In this document: piece by piece, positions 40,728 through 48,600 of the stretch
Layout: each line of letters opens with the position of its first letter
How positions within the stretch are numbered: the first letter of the stretch is position 1
Assembly: GCF_947487915.1 (NCBI RefSeq)
Contig: NZ_CANKYH010000008.1
Coordinates: 186,001-250,000, forward strand
DNA: 64,000 bases
Direction: 5' to 3'
Source of the DNA: an uncultured Serinicoccus sp.
Lineage (GTDB): Bacteria; Actinomycetota; Actinomycetes; Actinomycetales; Dermatophilaceae
Made by a program: the position numbers and the translations under genes
Notes under the pieces: generated by a model
What the model saw: only the letters and a program-made list of their open reading frames with translations
What the model was told of the DNA's origin: nothing
The model's database searches: none

Positions 40728-42767
40728 TCAGAGGCGCGCGGCGAGCTCGGTCGCCTGCCGGATCGCCCGCTCGGCGTCGAGCTCGGCGGCCACGTCGGCC
40801 CCGCCGATGACGTGCACCGGCACCCCGAGCGCGCGCACCGGCTCGACGAGCCCGGTCACCGACTCCTGTCCGGCGCAGAGCACCACCGTGTCGACCGGTA
40901 TGACGTGCGGCACCCGCTCGTCCTCCGTCCCGTCGTCCACCGGCAGGGTGAGGTGCAGCCCGTCGTCGTCGATCCGGACGTACTGCGCGCCGCCGACGAG
41001 GCGCACCCCGGCGTCGGCGAGCTCGGTGCGGTGGACCCACCCGGTGGTCTTCCCCAGCCCGGCGCCGTGCCGGGAGGTCTTGCGCTGCACCAGGTGCACC
41101 TCGCGCCGGGCCGGTGGCTGCCGCTTCTCCCCCAGGCCGGCGCGGACCTCCCACGGGTCGGCGACCCCCCAGCGCCCACGCCACTGCGCCAGCGTCTCGT
41201 CGGGCTCGTGCAGCAGGGCGCTGCTGACGTCGAAGCCGATGCCGCCGGCCCCGACGACCGCCACCCGTGCGCCGACCCGGCCCGGGTCGCGGATCGCCTC
41301 GGGGTAGCTCAGGACGCTCGGGTGGTCCACCCCCGGGATGTCGGGCACCCGCGGCACGACGCCGGTCGCGACCACCACCTCCTCGAATCCGGTCAGCCGC
41401 TCCGGGGTGACCCGCACCCCCAGGTGCGTCGTGACACCGCGCACCCCGAGCAGGTGCTCGTAGTAGGCGAGCGCCTCGCGGAACTCCTCCTTGCCCGGGA
41501 TCTGCGCGGCCAGCCGGAACTGCCCGCCGACATGGTCCTGCGCCTCGAAGAGCTCGACCCGGTGGCCGCGCCCGGCGAGCTCGACCGCGGCCGCCAGCCC
41601 GGCCGGCCCGGCGCCCACCACCGCGACCTTCCTGACCCGGCGCGTCGGCGCCAGCACCAGCTCGGTCTCGTGCGCCGACCGCGGGTTGAGGATGCAGGTC
41701 GCGCGCCGGTTGGCGAAGGTGTGGTCCAGGCAGGCCTGGTTGCAGGCGATGCACGGGATGATCTCGGCGCTGCGCCCCTCCTCTGCCTTGCGCACCCAGT
41801 CGGCGTCGGCCAGCAGCGGCCGGGCCATCGACACCAGGTCGGCCTCGCCGTCGGCGATGACCTGCTCGGCGACCTCGGGCCGGTTGATCCGGTTCGACGC
41901 GACGACCGGTATGCCGATCTCCGCCCGCAGCCGCGCCGTCACCCAGGTGAAGGCCGCCCTCGGCACGGAGGTGACGATGGTGGGGACGCGCGACTCGTGC
42001 CAGCCGATGCCGGTGTTGATGCACGTCACGCCGGCCTCCTCCAGCGCGTGCGCGAGGTCGACCGTCTCGGCCCAGTCCTGCCCGTCGGGGACGAGGTCGA
42101 GCAGGCTCATGCGGTACTGCACGACGAAGTCCTCGCCGACCAGCTCCCGCGTCCGCCGCACGATCTCGACCGGGAAGCGCATGCGGGCCCGGGCCGACCC
42201 GCCCCAGGCGTCGCTCCGGTCGTTGGTCCGCGCGGCGAGCATCTGGTTGACGAGGTAGCCCTCGGAGCCCATGATCTCCACCCCGTCGTAGCCCGCCTCC
42301 TGCGCGAGCCGGGCCGAGCGGGCGAAGTCCTCGACCGTGCGCTCCACCTGACGGGTGGACAGGGCGGAGGGGCGGAACGGCGTGATCGGCGACTTCTTCG
42401 CGGACGCGCCCTGGGCGAACGGGTGGTAGGCGTAGCGCCCCGCGTGCAGCAGCTGCAGCAGGATGCGGCCGTCGTGCCCGTGCACCGCGTCGGTGACCGT
42501 GCGGTGCCGCCGGGCCTGCGCCGACCGGACCATGCTCGAGCCGAACGGCAGCAGCCACCCGCGCCAGCCCGGGGCATACCCTCCGGTCACCATGAGCCCC
42601 ACCCCGCCGCGGGCGCGCTCGGCGAAGAAGGCGGCCAGCTTGTCGGTGTCGCGGGCGCGGTCCTCGAGCTTGGTGTGCATCGAGCCCATGACGACGCGGT
42701 TGCGCAGCGTGAGGTGGCCGAGGCGGACGGGGCTCAGCAGGTGCGGGTACGCGCTGGGGCCGGGCAT
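40728..42767 (-). CDS. fadH: NADPH-dependent 2,4-dienoyl-CoA reductase
   Basis: A 679-residue three-domain flavoprotein. The N-terminal Old-Yellow-Enzyme TIM barrel is visible in LLSPVRLGHLTLRNRVVMGSMHTKLED and the Tyr/His segment LLQLLHAGRYAYHP. The [4Fe-4S] cluster loop CIACNQACLDHTFANRRATC lies near residue 340. Then come FAD-binding (VAVVGAGPAGLAAAVEL) and NADPH-binding (VAVVGAGGIGFDVS) Rossmann folds. It reduces 2,4-dienoyl-CoA in beta-oxidation of polyunsaturated fatty acids. Length and motif order are as in E. coli FadH. Confidence 0.92.
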   Translation of the reverse strand: MPGPSAYPHLLSPVRLGHLTLRNRVVMGSMHTKLEDRARDTDKLAAFFAERARGGVGLMVTGGYAPGWRGWLLPFGSSMVRSAQARRHRTVTDAVHGHDGRILLQLLHAGRYAYHPFAQGASAKKSPITPFRPSALSTRQVERTVEDFARSARLAQEAGYDGVEIMGSEGYLVNQMLAARTNDRSDAWGGSARARMRFPVEIVRRTRELVGEDFVVQYRMSLLDLVPDGQDWAETVDLAHALEEAGVTCINTGIGWHESRVPTIVTSVPRAAFTWVTARLRAEIGIPVVASNRINRPEVAEQVIADGEADLVSMARPLLADADWVRKAEEGRSAEIIPCIACNQACLDHTFANRRATCILNPRSAHETELVLAPTRRVRKVAVVGAGPAGLAAAVELAGRGHRVELFEAQDHVGGQFRLAAQIPGKEEFREALAYYEHLLGVRGVTTHLGVRVTPERLTGFEEVVVATGVVPRVPDIPGVDHPSVLSYPEAIRDPGRVGARVAVVGAGGIGFDVSSALLHEPDETLAQWRGRWGVADPWEVRAGLGEKRQPPARREVHLVQRKTSRHGAGLGKTTGWVHRTELADAGVRLVGGAQYVRIDDDGLHLTLPVDDGTEDERVPHVIPVDTVVLCAGQESVTGLVEPVRALGVPVHVIGGADVAAELDAERAIRQATELAARL

Positions 42768-42890
42768 GAGGACAGGGTAGCCAGGGGCCGACGGGCGACC
42801 TGACGCTGCGCCGGGGACGGTATCTGGCTGGGCTCCCCGTGCTCTGAGGGGTGGACGTGCACGCACACGTCACCCGACAAGGAGGTCGCC

Positions 42891-43484
42891 ATGAGCACCA
42901 CCCGCACCACCCCCCGCGCCCCGCTGCGCGCCACCCCGCGCACGCTGCTCGCGGGCGCCCTGCTGGCCGTCGGTGCGCTCACCCCGGTGGCCGCGGTCGC
43001 CCCGGCCGCGCACGCCGCCCCCTACTGCGGCATCACCTGGGGCTCGCTGCCCAAGGTGACCGGCTACGACACCGCGCAGGCCCCGATCACGAATGTCCGG
43101 TCCGGCCGGCACACCTGCTTCGACCGGGTCGTCGTCGACGTCTCCGGCGACGCCGGGGAGTATGCCGTCCGCTACGTCACCACCTACCGCGCCCCGGGCA
43201 GCGGGCAGGCGCTCTCCCTGCGCGGCGGTGCGAAGATCGAGGTCCTGGTCGGCAACCCGGCTTACGACGACGACGGCGACGCGGTCTACGACCCGGCGAA
43301 CCCGGCCGAGCTGGTGGGCACCGCGGGCTACCGCACGCTGCGCCAGGTGCGCCTGGGCGGCAGCTTCGAGGGGCAGACCTCGATCGGCCTGGGCGTGCGC
43401 GCCCGGCTGCCGATGCGGGTCTTCGTCCTCGACGGCCCCGGGGCCGGTCAGCGACTGGTGGTCGACGTCGCCCACCGGTGGTGA
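42891..43484 (+). CDS. Secreted AMIN-like-domain protein
   Basis: A 197-residue exported protein. The signal peptide has an Arg-rich n-region, the core LLAGALLAVGALTPVAAVAPA and an AHA-AP cleavage site at about residue 43. The mature part begins with YCGITWGSLPK and contains VTNVRSGRHTCFDRVVVDVSG-like and YRTLRQVRLGGSFEGQTSIGLGVRARLPMRVFVLDGP blocks of the actinobacterial AMIN-like family, a small beta-sandwich of unknown role. GGAGG (42881-42885) is five bases before the ATG. Confidence 0.78.
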   Translation: MSTTRTTPRAPLRATPRTLLAGALLAVGALTPVAAVAPAAHAAPYCGITWGSLPKVTGYDTAQAPITNVRSGRHTCFDRVVVDVSGDAGEYAVRYVTTYRAPGSGQALSLRGGAKIEVLVGNPAYDDDGDAVYDPANPAELVGTAGYRTLRQVRLGGSFEGQTSIGLGVRARLPMRVFVLDGPGAGQRLVVDVAHRW

Positions 43485-43571
43485 CGCCCCGGCGGGGTCC
43501 GGCAGTCCCGGGCCCCGCCGGGCTGCACCGGCTGCTGGGCGGCTCACGGCACGAACTGGGACACTGGACCC

Positions 43572-44825
43572 ATGTCGCGTCCCCCCGCCCCCGGTGCCGA
43601 CCGCCTGCTGGACCACGCCATCTGGTGGCACGTCTACCCCCTCGGCGCCGTGGGCGCGCCGGCCGTCCTGGAGGGTGACCCCGCCGACGCCGCCGTCGAG
43701 CACCGGTTGCCGCGGCTCGAGGCCTGGCTCGACCACGCCGTCGAGCTCGGCTGCTCAGGGGTCCTGCTCGGCCCGGTCTTCGCCTCCCGCAGCCATGGCT
43801 ACGACACCCTCGACCACACCCGGATCGACCCCCGGCTGGGCGACGAGGCCGATCTGGACAGCCTGCTGCAGCAGTGCGGCGAGCGGGGGCTGTCGGTGCT
43901 GCTCGACGGCGTCTTCAACCACGTCGGTGCCGACCACCCGATGGTGCGCGACCCGCAGGCCTCCTCCCTGCTCAAGCTGGGGGAGGACGGCCGCCCGGCG
44001 TCCTGGGAGGGCCACGAGGGGCTCGTCGAGCTCGACCACGGCCACCCCGGGGTGGAGGACCTGGTCGTCGACGTCATGCTGCGCTGGCTGCGGCGCGGGA
44101 TCGCCGGGTGGCGCCTCGACGTGGCGTATGCCGTGCCCACCGACTTCTGGGCACGCGTCACCGACCGGGTCCGCGAGGAGTTCCCCGACGCGCTCTTCGT
44201 GGGCGAGGTCATCCACGGCGACTACGCGGCTTTCGTGGAGGCGAGCGGCGTGGACACCGTCACCCAGTACATGCTGTGGAAGGCCCTCTGGAGCTCGGTC
44301 GCCGACACCAACTGCTGGGAGCTGGCGCACGCGCTGGAGGAGCACGACGCGTTGCTCGGCTCGTTCGTGCCGCAGACCTTCGTCGGCAACCACGACGTCA
44401 CCCGCATCGCCACCCAGGTCGGCGACGACGGGGCGGCGCTCGGGCTGGCCGTGCTCATGACGGTCGGGGGTATGCCGTCGCTCTACTACGGCGACGAGCG
44501 CGCCTTCCGGGGGCTCAAGGAGGAGCGGCTCGGCGGGGACGACGCCATCCGGCCGGCGCTCCCGGCGACGCCCGCCGAGCTCGGGGAGGAGGGGGCGTGG
44601 ATGCTCTCGCTGCACCGTGAGCTGCTCGGGCTGCGCCGCCGTCACCCGTGGCTGGCCCGGGCCCGTACCCAGGTCGAGGACCGCAGCAACGAGCAGCTGG
44701 CCTACGTCTCCTCCGGTGGCGACGACGACCAGTGGCTCCGGGTGGAGATCACCCTCGCGCCCACGGCCTCGGTCGCCGTCACCGGGCCGGACGGCGAGGC
44801 TTTCCGCTGGGTCTCCGGGGGCTGA
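43572..44825 (+). CDS. GH13 alpha-amylase-family glucosidase
   Basis: A 417-residue intracellular GH13 enzyme. The four conserved regions are LDGVFNHVG (I), GWRLDVAYAVP (II, nucleophile Asp183), FVGEVIHGD (III, acid/base Glu212) and FVGNHDVTRI (IV, Asp275). The short B domain and no secretion signal suggest a maltodextrin- or sucrose-type glycosidase rather than a secreted amylase. The substrate is not fixed by sequence. It starts at ATG 43572. Confidence 0.87.
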   Translation: MSRPPAPGADRLLDHAIWWHVYPLGAVGAPAVLEGDPADAAVEHRLPRLEAWLDHAVELGCSGVLLGPVFASRSHGYDTLDHTRIDPRLGDEADLDSLLQQCGERGLSVLLDGVFNHVGADHPMVRDPQASSLLKLGEDGRPASWEGHEGLVELDHGHPGVEDLVVDVMLRWLRRGIAGWRLDVAYAVPTDFWARVTDRVREEFPDALFVGEVIHGDYAAFVEASGVDTVTQYMLWKALWSSVADTNCWELAHALEEHDALLGSFVPQTFVGNHDVTRIATQVGDDGAALGLAVLMTVGGMPSLYYGDERAFRGLKEERLGGDDAIRPALPATPAELGEEGAWMLSLHRELLGLRRRHPWLARARTQVEDRSNEQLAYVSSGGDDDQWLRVEITLAPTASVAVTGPDGEAFRWVSGG

Positions 44826-44921
44826 GCCACCCGCACCTGTGCTGTGGCCGGCCGGGTTCGATCGGGCAGGGTCTGTGCACGTCGAGCGCACTCTGTGCAT
44901 GTCCTAGGGCTTCTGTCGGCA

Positions 44922-44991
44922 GCCTGAGCAGAGAAAGATGCCCGAGGCAGGGGTTCTTACCCATGCGTCAGGCCTGCTTCTCTGCTCAGGC
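44922..44991. terminator. 14-bp inverted repeat, probable terminator or hairpin RNA
   Basis: GCCTGAGCAGAGAA (44922-44935) and TTCTCTGCTCAGGC (44978-44991) are perfect complements separated by 42 bases; inner AGGCAGG/GGCCTGC parts could extend the fold. It follows the GH13 gene by about 100 bp. There is no T-tract, so its job as terminator is inferred. Confidence 0.5.
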
Positions 44992-45030
44992 GCTTCCAAC
45001 CGTGGGTACGGCCCCCCGCGTGCTCGGCCG

Positions 45031-45126
45031 GCCCGCCCGGTGGCGCGCCGGCACGCCCGCCCGGTGGCCCGCCGGCACGCCCGCCCGGTGGCCCGCCGGC
45101 CCGCCCGCCAGGTGGCCTGCCCTGCC
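45031..45126. repeat. Four tandem 24-bp repeats
   Basis: Units at 45031, 45055, 45079 and 45103, each GCCCGCCCGGTGGCSCGCCGGCMC-like; the first three differ at one or two bases and the last at five. The 24-bp length is a multiple of three and would keep a frame open, but the array lies before the likely lactonase start. It may vary in copy number. Confidence 0.8.
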
Positions 45127-45189
45127 CGGGCCACCCGGCCGGGGCGCCCGCACCTGCTCGTGTCGGCGGCACGGCATACCGTGGGAGCC

Positions 45190-46230
45190 ATGACCGAACT
45201 CGTCCTCGTGGCCAACGCCGCCGACAGCACGATCAGCACCTTCCGGGTCGACACCGCAGCGCACCCCCCGACCCTCGAGCGCATCGCCGTCAGCGAGGTG
45301 GGGGAGGGCTGCGGCACCTTCGCGATCGACGCCGACCGCGACCTCGTGTATGCCGCCGCCAAGGGCGACCCGCCCGGCATCGACGTCTTCGCGCTCGACC
45401 GGGAGACGGGCCGGCTCGAGCACCTGGACCGCACCGACGTCGAGGGCTCGATGAGCTACCTGGCGCTCGCGCACGGCGGGAGCCTGCTGGTGGGGGCGTC
45501 CTACGGCGGCGGCAACGCCCAGGTCTTCCCGGTCGGCGACGAGGGTCACGTCGAGGAGCCGACCGCGCAGGTCTCGTGGCCCAACGCGCACTGCGTCGCG
45601 CTCGCCGCTGACGGCCGACACCTCTACGTCGTCTCGCTCGGGGCCGACGTGGTCGCGCAGTACTCGCTCTCGCCCGGCGGTGGTCTCACGCCGCTGGTCC
45701 CGCCCACCGCCGAGGCGCCCGAGGGCTCGGGGCCGCGTCACCTGGTGCTCGACGCGGCCGAGGAGCGGGCCTACGTCATGACCGAGTTCTCCGGCGAGGC
45801 CCTCACCTACGACCGGGACGCCAGCGGCGATCTCACGCTGAGCGGGTCGGTGCCCGCCTACGCCCAGGACCGCGGCCTGCGGCACAGCGAGCTCGGGGCC
45901 GACCCGGTCGAGGGCCACCTCATCTGGGGCGCCGACCTGCACCTGGCGCGGCAGGGGGCCTACCTGCTGGCCAGCGAACGCTCGGAGTCCACGCTCGCCT
46001 GCCTGCCGGTCAACCCCGACGGCTCCCTGGGGGAGGCGGTCTCCATCGTGGGCACGGTCGCGCAGCCCCGGGGCTTCCTCGTGCTCGCCGACGACCGGTA
46101 TGCCCTCGTCACCGGCGAGCAGGACACCGCGGTCGCGCTCGTGGCCGTCGACGAGGCGGGCCTGCTCATGGAGGTCGCCCGGGCCGAGACCGGCCACGGC
46201 GCCAACTGGGCGCGCTCCCTGCAGGTCTGA
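45190..46230 (+). CDS. Lactonase-family seven-bladed beta-propeller protein
   Basis: A 346-residue protein of the 6-phosphogluconolactonase-like (YbhE/Lactonase) family. Repeated blades include TFAIDADRDLVYAAAKG, YLALAHGGSLLVGASYGGGNAQVFPV, HCVALAADGRHLYVVSLGADVVAQY, GPRHLVLDAAEERAYVMTEFSGEALTYD and NPDGSLGEAVSIVGTVAQPRGFLVLADDRYALVTGEQ. It may hydrolyse 6-phosphogluconolactone or another sugar lactone. I chose ATG 45190, where family similarity begins; the upstream extension covers only repeats. Confidence 0.82.
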   Translation: MTELVLVANAADSTISTFRVDTAAHPPTLERIAVSEVGEGCGTFAIDADRDLVYAAAKGDPPGIDVFALDRETGRLEHLDRTDVEGSMSYLALAHGGSLLVGASYGGGNAQVFPVGDEGHVEEPTAQVSWPNAHCVALAADGRHLYVVSLGADVVAQYSLSPGGGLTPLVPPTAEAPEGSGPRHLVLDAAEERAYVMTEFSGEALTYDRDASGDLTLSGSVPAYAQDRGLRHSELGADPVEGHLIWGADLHLARQGAYLLASERSESTLACLPVNPDGSLGEAVSIVGTVAQPRGFLVLADDRYALVTGEQDTAVALVAVDEAGLLMEVARAETGHGANWARSLQV

Positions 46231-46484
46231 CCGAGCGCCGCAGACGGTTGCCCACGGGCCGACCGGGCGTCGCAGATGGTTGCCCCCACATCGACCGGGC
46301 GTCGCATGTGGTTGCCCACGGGCCGACCGGGCGTCGCATGTGGTTGCCCACGGGCCGACCGGGCGTCGCAGATGGTCGCCCCTGATCGACCGGGCGTCGC
46401 ATGTGGTTGCCCACGGGCCGACCGGGCGCCGCAGATGGTTGCCCCTACATCGACCGGGCGCCGCAGATGGTTGCCCCTCATCGA
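46229..46484. repeat. Array of eight tandem 31-32-bp repeats
   Basis: Each unit reads GACCGGGCGTCGCA, then GATGG or TGTGG, then TTGCCC, then either CACGGGCC or a CATC/GATC-type end. The first unit starts in the lactonase stop region and has GACCGAGCG; the last is followed by a partial GACCGGGCTGACCC. The two end types alternate irregularly, showing unit conversion. The array lies between two convergent genes. The period is too short and the units too alike for CRISPR. Confidence 0.85.
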
Positions 46485-46500
46485 CCGGGCTGACCCGTGC

Positions 46501-47505
46501 TCAGGCCCGAGCGTCCAGCGCCTCCCGGATCTCCTGCTCCTCGTCGTCGCGCAGCCCGGCCGCCCGGGGCGTCTCCCGCGTCTCCTCCCAGGCCAGGGTG
46601 TCGCGCAGCGTCTCCTCCACGGGCCGGGTCTGCAGGCCCGCAGCCCGCGCGCGGGCGGTGTCGAGCGCGGCGAACGAGCGCAGGGCCGGGTCGTCGATCC
46701 ACAACGGCAGCGACCGCGGGCCCATCCAGGGGTGGACGCCGAGCGCGGCGAGCCGGGCCGGCGGCACCGGCCGCGCGGGGACCTGCGCCCCGGCCACCTC
46801 CCGAGCCGCCTCGAGCAGCTCGGCCAGCGGCACCACCGGCCCGGTCGCGTTGAAGGCGCCGTCCAGCCGCTGCTCCGCCGCCTCCACCAACCAGGCGGCG
46901 AGGTCACGGACGTCGACGAAGGCGACGGGGAAGTCGGGGTCGTCCGGCACGAGGACGTCCGGGCCGCTCGGGTGGGCGAACCGCGAGGGCCAGTAGCCCA
47001 CCCGGCCGGACGTGTCGCCCGGCCCCCCGATGAGCCCGGCGCGCACCAGGGTGGCGGTGCCTCCCTGCCGTGCCATCTGCGAGGTCACGGCCTGCTCGCA
47101 CGCGACCTTGGCCGGCCCGTACTCCTCCATCGTGGACATGGCGTCCGCCTCAAGCGGCTCCAGCAGCGGGTCCGTCTCGGTCGGGGCCGCCCCTGCCGAT
47201 CCCTCCTCGGGCAGGGCGTAGACGTTGGCGGTCGAGACGAAGACCCAGTGCGGCGTGTCCAGCTCGGCGACGGCCCGCCGCACCTGCCCGGGCTGCCGCG
47301 AGACGTCGACCACCGCGTCCCACCGCTGCTCCCGGACCGGCGCCAGCCCGTCCGCCTCGTCCCGGTCGCCCCGCTCGAAGCGCACCCCCTCCGGTGCGGG
47401 TGCCGAGCCGCGGGCGAGGCAGGTGACCTCGTGACCGCGGCGGACCGCCTCGGTCGCGGTCGCATGGGACAGGAAGGCGGTGCCGCCGAGCAGGAGGATG
47501 CGCAT
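46501..47505 (-). CDS. NAD-dependent epimerase/dehydratase-family protein
   Basis: A 334-residue extended-SDR protein. The nucleotide loop is LLLGGTAFLSHATATEAVRRGHEV at the very N-terminus, a GGTxFLS variant of GGxGxxG. WVFVSTANVY and the YGPAKVACE catalytic Tyr-x3-Lys follow. It resembles the reductase group often annotated as isoflavone-reductase/mRNA-binding-like epimerases in actinomycetes. The substrate is unknown. It ends 16 bases after the tandem array. Confidence 0.8.
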   Translation of the reverse strand: MRILLLGGTAFLSHATATEAVRRGHEVTCLARGSAPAPEGVRFERGDRDEADGLAPVREQRWDAVVDVSRQPGQVRRAVAELDTPHWVFVSTANVYALPEEGSAGAAPTETDPLLEPLEADAMSTMEEYGPAKVACEQAVTSQMARQGGTATLVRAGLIGGPGDTSGRVGYWPSRFAHPSGPDVLVPDDPDFPVAFVDVRDLAAWLVEAAEQRLDGAFNATGPVVPLAELLEAAREVAGAQVPARPVPPARLAALGVHPWMGPRSLPLWIDDPALRSFAALDTARARAAGLQTRPVEETLRDTLAWEETRETPRAAGLRDDEEQEIREALDARA

Positions 47506-47528
47506 ACGGCAGGTCTACCACCTGCCCG

Positions 47529-47996
47529 TCAGCCGGGTCCCGGGCCGACGCCGGCGGTCTCGTTGATCGAGTCGTCGCCGCCGCCCGGCTCCGGACCGAG
47601 CTCGATGACGGAGTGCACGTTGCCCGCGGGGTCGGCGAACCAGGCGATAGGCGGGCCCTCCCCGGACGTCACCACGCCCAGGTCGTCCTGCGGCATGCCG
47701 TCGTAGCGCAGGAACTCGACGCCGCGGTCGGCGAGCGCCCGCACCGTGCGAAGGACGTCGTCGGTGGGGAAGTTGAGCACGGTGTAGGACGCCGGCCGGT
47801 GCGCCTCGCCCTTGGGGTAGACCAGCACCTGCCGGTTGCCGAGCCGAAGCTGCAGCAGGCCCATCGGCTCGTCGTCCCGCTCGACGGGCACGCCGAGGAC
47901 GTCGCGGTAGAACGCCTCGGCGGCGTCCAGGTCGTCGACGGAGAAGCCGTTGAAGACGCGGTCGAGGTCGGTGAGGGGGGTGTCGTCGGTGGTCAT
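47529..47996 (-). CDS. VOC-family (glyoxalase/bleomycin-resistance-like) protein
   Basis: A 155-residue vicinal-oxygen-chelate protein: VFNGFSVDDLDAAEAFYRDVLGVPVERD (residues 14-41) and IAWFADPAGNVHSVIEL (about residues 120-136) frame the two beta-alpha-beta-beta-beta units. The usual metal-binding Glu is in SVIEL; the N-terminal His is not obvious. Function is unknown, possibly a lyase or drug-binding protein. It is divergent from the MarR gene across about 90 bp. Confidence 0.8.
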   Translation of the reverse strand: MTTDDTPLTDLDRVFNGFSVDDLDAAEAFYRDVLGVPVERDDEPMGLLQLRLGNRQVLVYPKGEAHRPASYTVLNFPTDDVLRTVRALADRGVEFLRYDGMPQDDLGVVTSGEGPPIAWFADPAGNVHSVIELGPEPGGGDDSINETAGVGPGPG

Positions 47997-48064
47997 ACGG
48001 ATACGACCGCCCGCGCCGGTCGAAGTCATCGCCCCCTGGACCGGGCACGGGCACGGCATACCTG

Positions 48065-48088
48065 ACAGCGCTGTTATATTAGCGCTGT
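48065..48088. promoter_or_regulatory. MarR operator overlapping a leaderless start
   Basis: ACAGCGCT (48065-48072) and AGCGCTGT (48081-48088) form a perfect 8-bp inverted repeat around GTTATATT. TATATT at 48075-48080 makes a good -10 box, so transcription would begin about at the GTG start codon (48087) and the repressor bound here would block its own promoter. Confidence 0.75.
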
Positions 48089-48572
48089 GACATCGACCGA
48101 CCCCACGCGCAGCAGCAGGCTGCGGCAGCTCTTCGCGGTGCTCGCCGACATGGACGCGGCGATCAACGAGGCCTACCGGGAGCGCGGCCAGGGACAGGTA
48201 CGCAGCCGGTTCGTGCTGCCGCTGGTGCGCCTCGCCCATCTCGGGCCGATGACCATCACCCAGCTCGCGGGCGAGCTCGACCGGACCCACTCCGCGCTGT
48301 CGCAGACGATCACCCAGATGCGCCAGGCCGACCTCGTGACCAGCGAGGCCGGGGAGGACGGACGCACCCGCGTGGTCACCCTCACCGAGCGCGGGCGCGC
48401 GCTCGTCCCGCTGGCCGAGGCGGAGTGGCGCGCCACCGAGGCGGCGGTCGCCGAGCTCGAGGAGGAGCTGCCGTACGCCCTCAGCCGGGTCGCCGCGGAC
48501 GTCGCCGAGGCGCTGGGGCGCCGGTCGTTCGCCGAGCGGCTGGAGGACCACCTCGGGGGGGACCGGGTATGA
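48087..48572 (+). CDS. MarR-family transcriptional regulator
   Basis: A 161-residue winged-helix protein: LPLVRLAHLGPMTITQLAGELDRTHSALSQTITQMRQADLVTSEAGEDGRTRVVTLTERGRALVPLAE (about residues 47-114) is the MarR DNA-binding core with wing. GTG 48087 sits inside the inverted-repeat operator. It is followed by an MFS exporter gene after 28 bp, the usual arrangement of a drug-responsive MarR and its target. Confidence 0.87.
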   Translation: MTSTDPTRSSRLRQLFAVLADMDAAINEAYRERGQGQVRSRFVLPLVRLAHLGPMTITQLAGELDRTHSALSQTITQMRQADLVTSEAGEDGRTRVVTLTERGRALVPLAEAEWRATEAAVAELEEELPYALSRVAADVAEALGRRSFAERLEDHLGGDRV

Positions 48573-48600
48573 CGTCCCACGCCACCACGGTCGACGCCCG

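Larger units (their letters stand above)
44826..45189. other. 364-bp gap with a long inverted repeat and a 24-bp tandem array
   Basis: Lies between two rightward genes. It carries the near-direct repeat CTGTGCACGTC/CTGTGCATGTC (from about 44873), a 14-bp perfect inverted repeat and four 24-bp tandem units, detailed separately. An in-frame extension of the lactonase gene runs through it, but the repeat-encoded Pro/Arg/His peptide and the typical family start argue against translation. Confidence 0.5.

Noticed and set aside
44938-45189. N-terminal extension of the lactonase
   Set aside because: It consists of the hairpin arm and the 24-bp repeats, giving a Pro/Arg/His-rich peptide not typical of the family; ATG 45190 fits the normal family start.
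46229-46484. CRISPR array
   Set aside because: The 31-32-bp units are contiguous with no variable spacers, the differences are a few bases at one end, and there are no cas genes.
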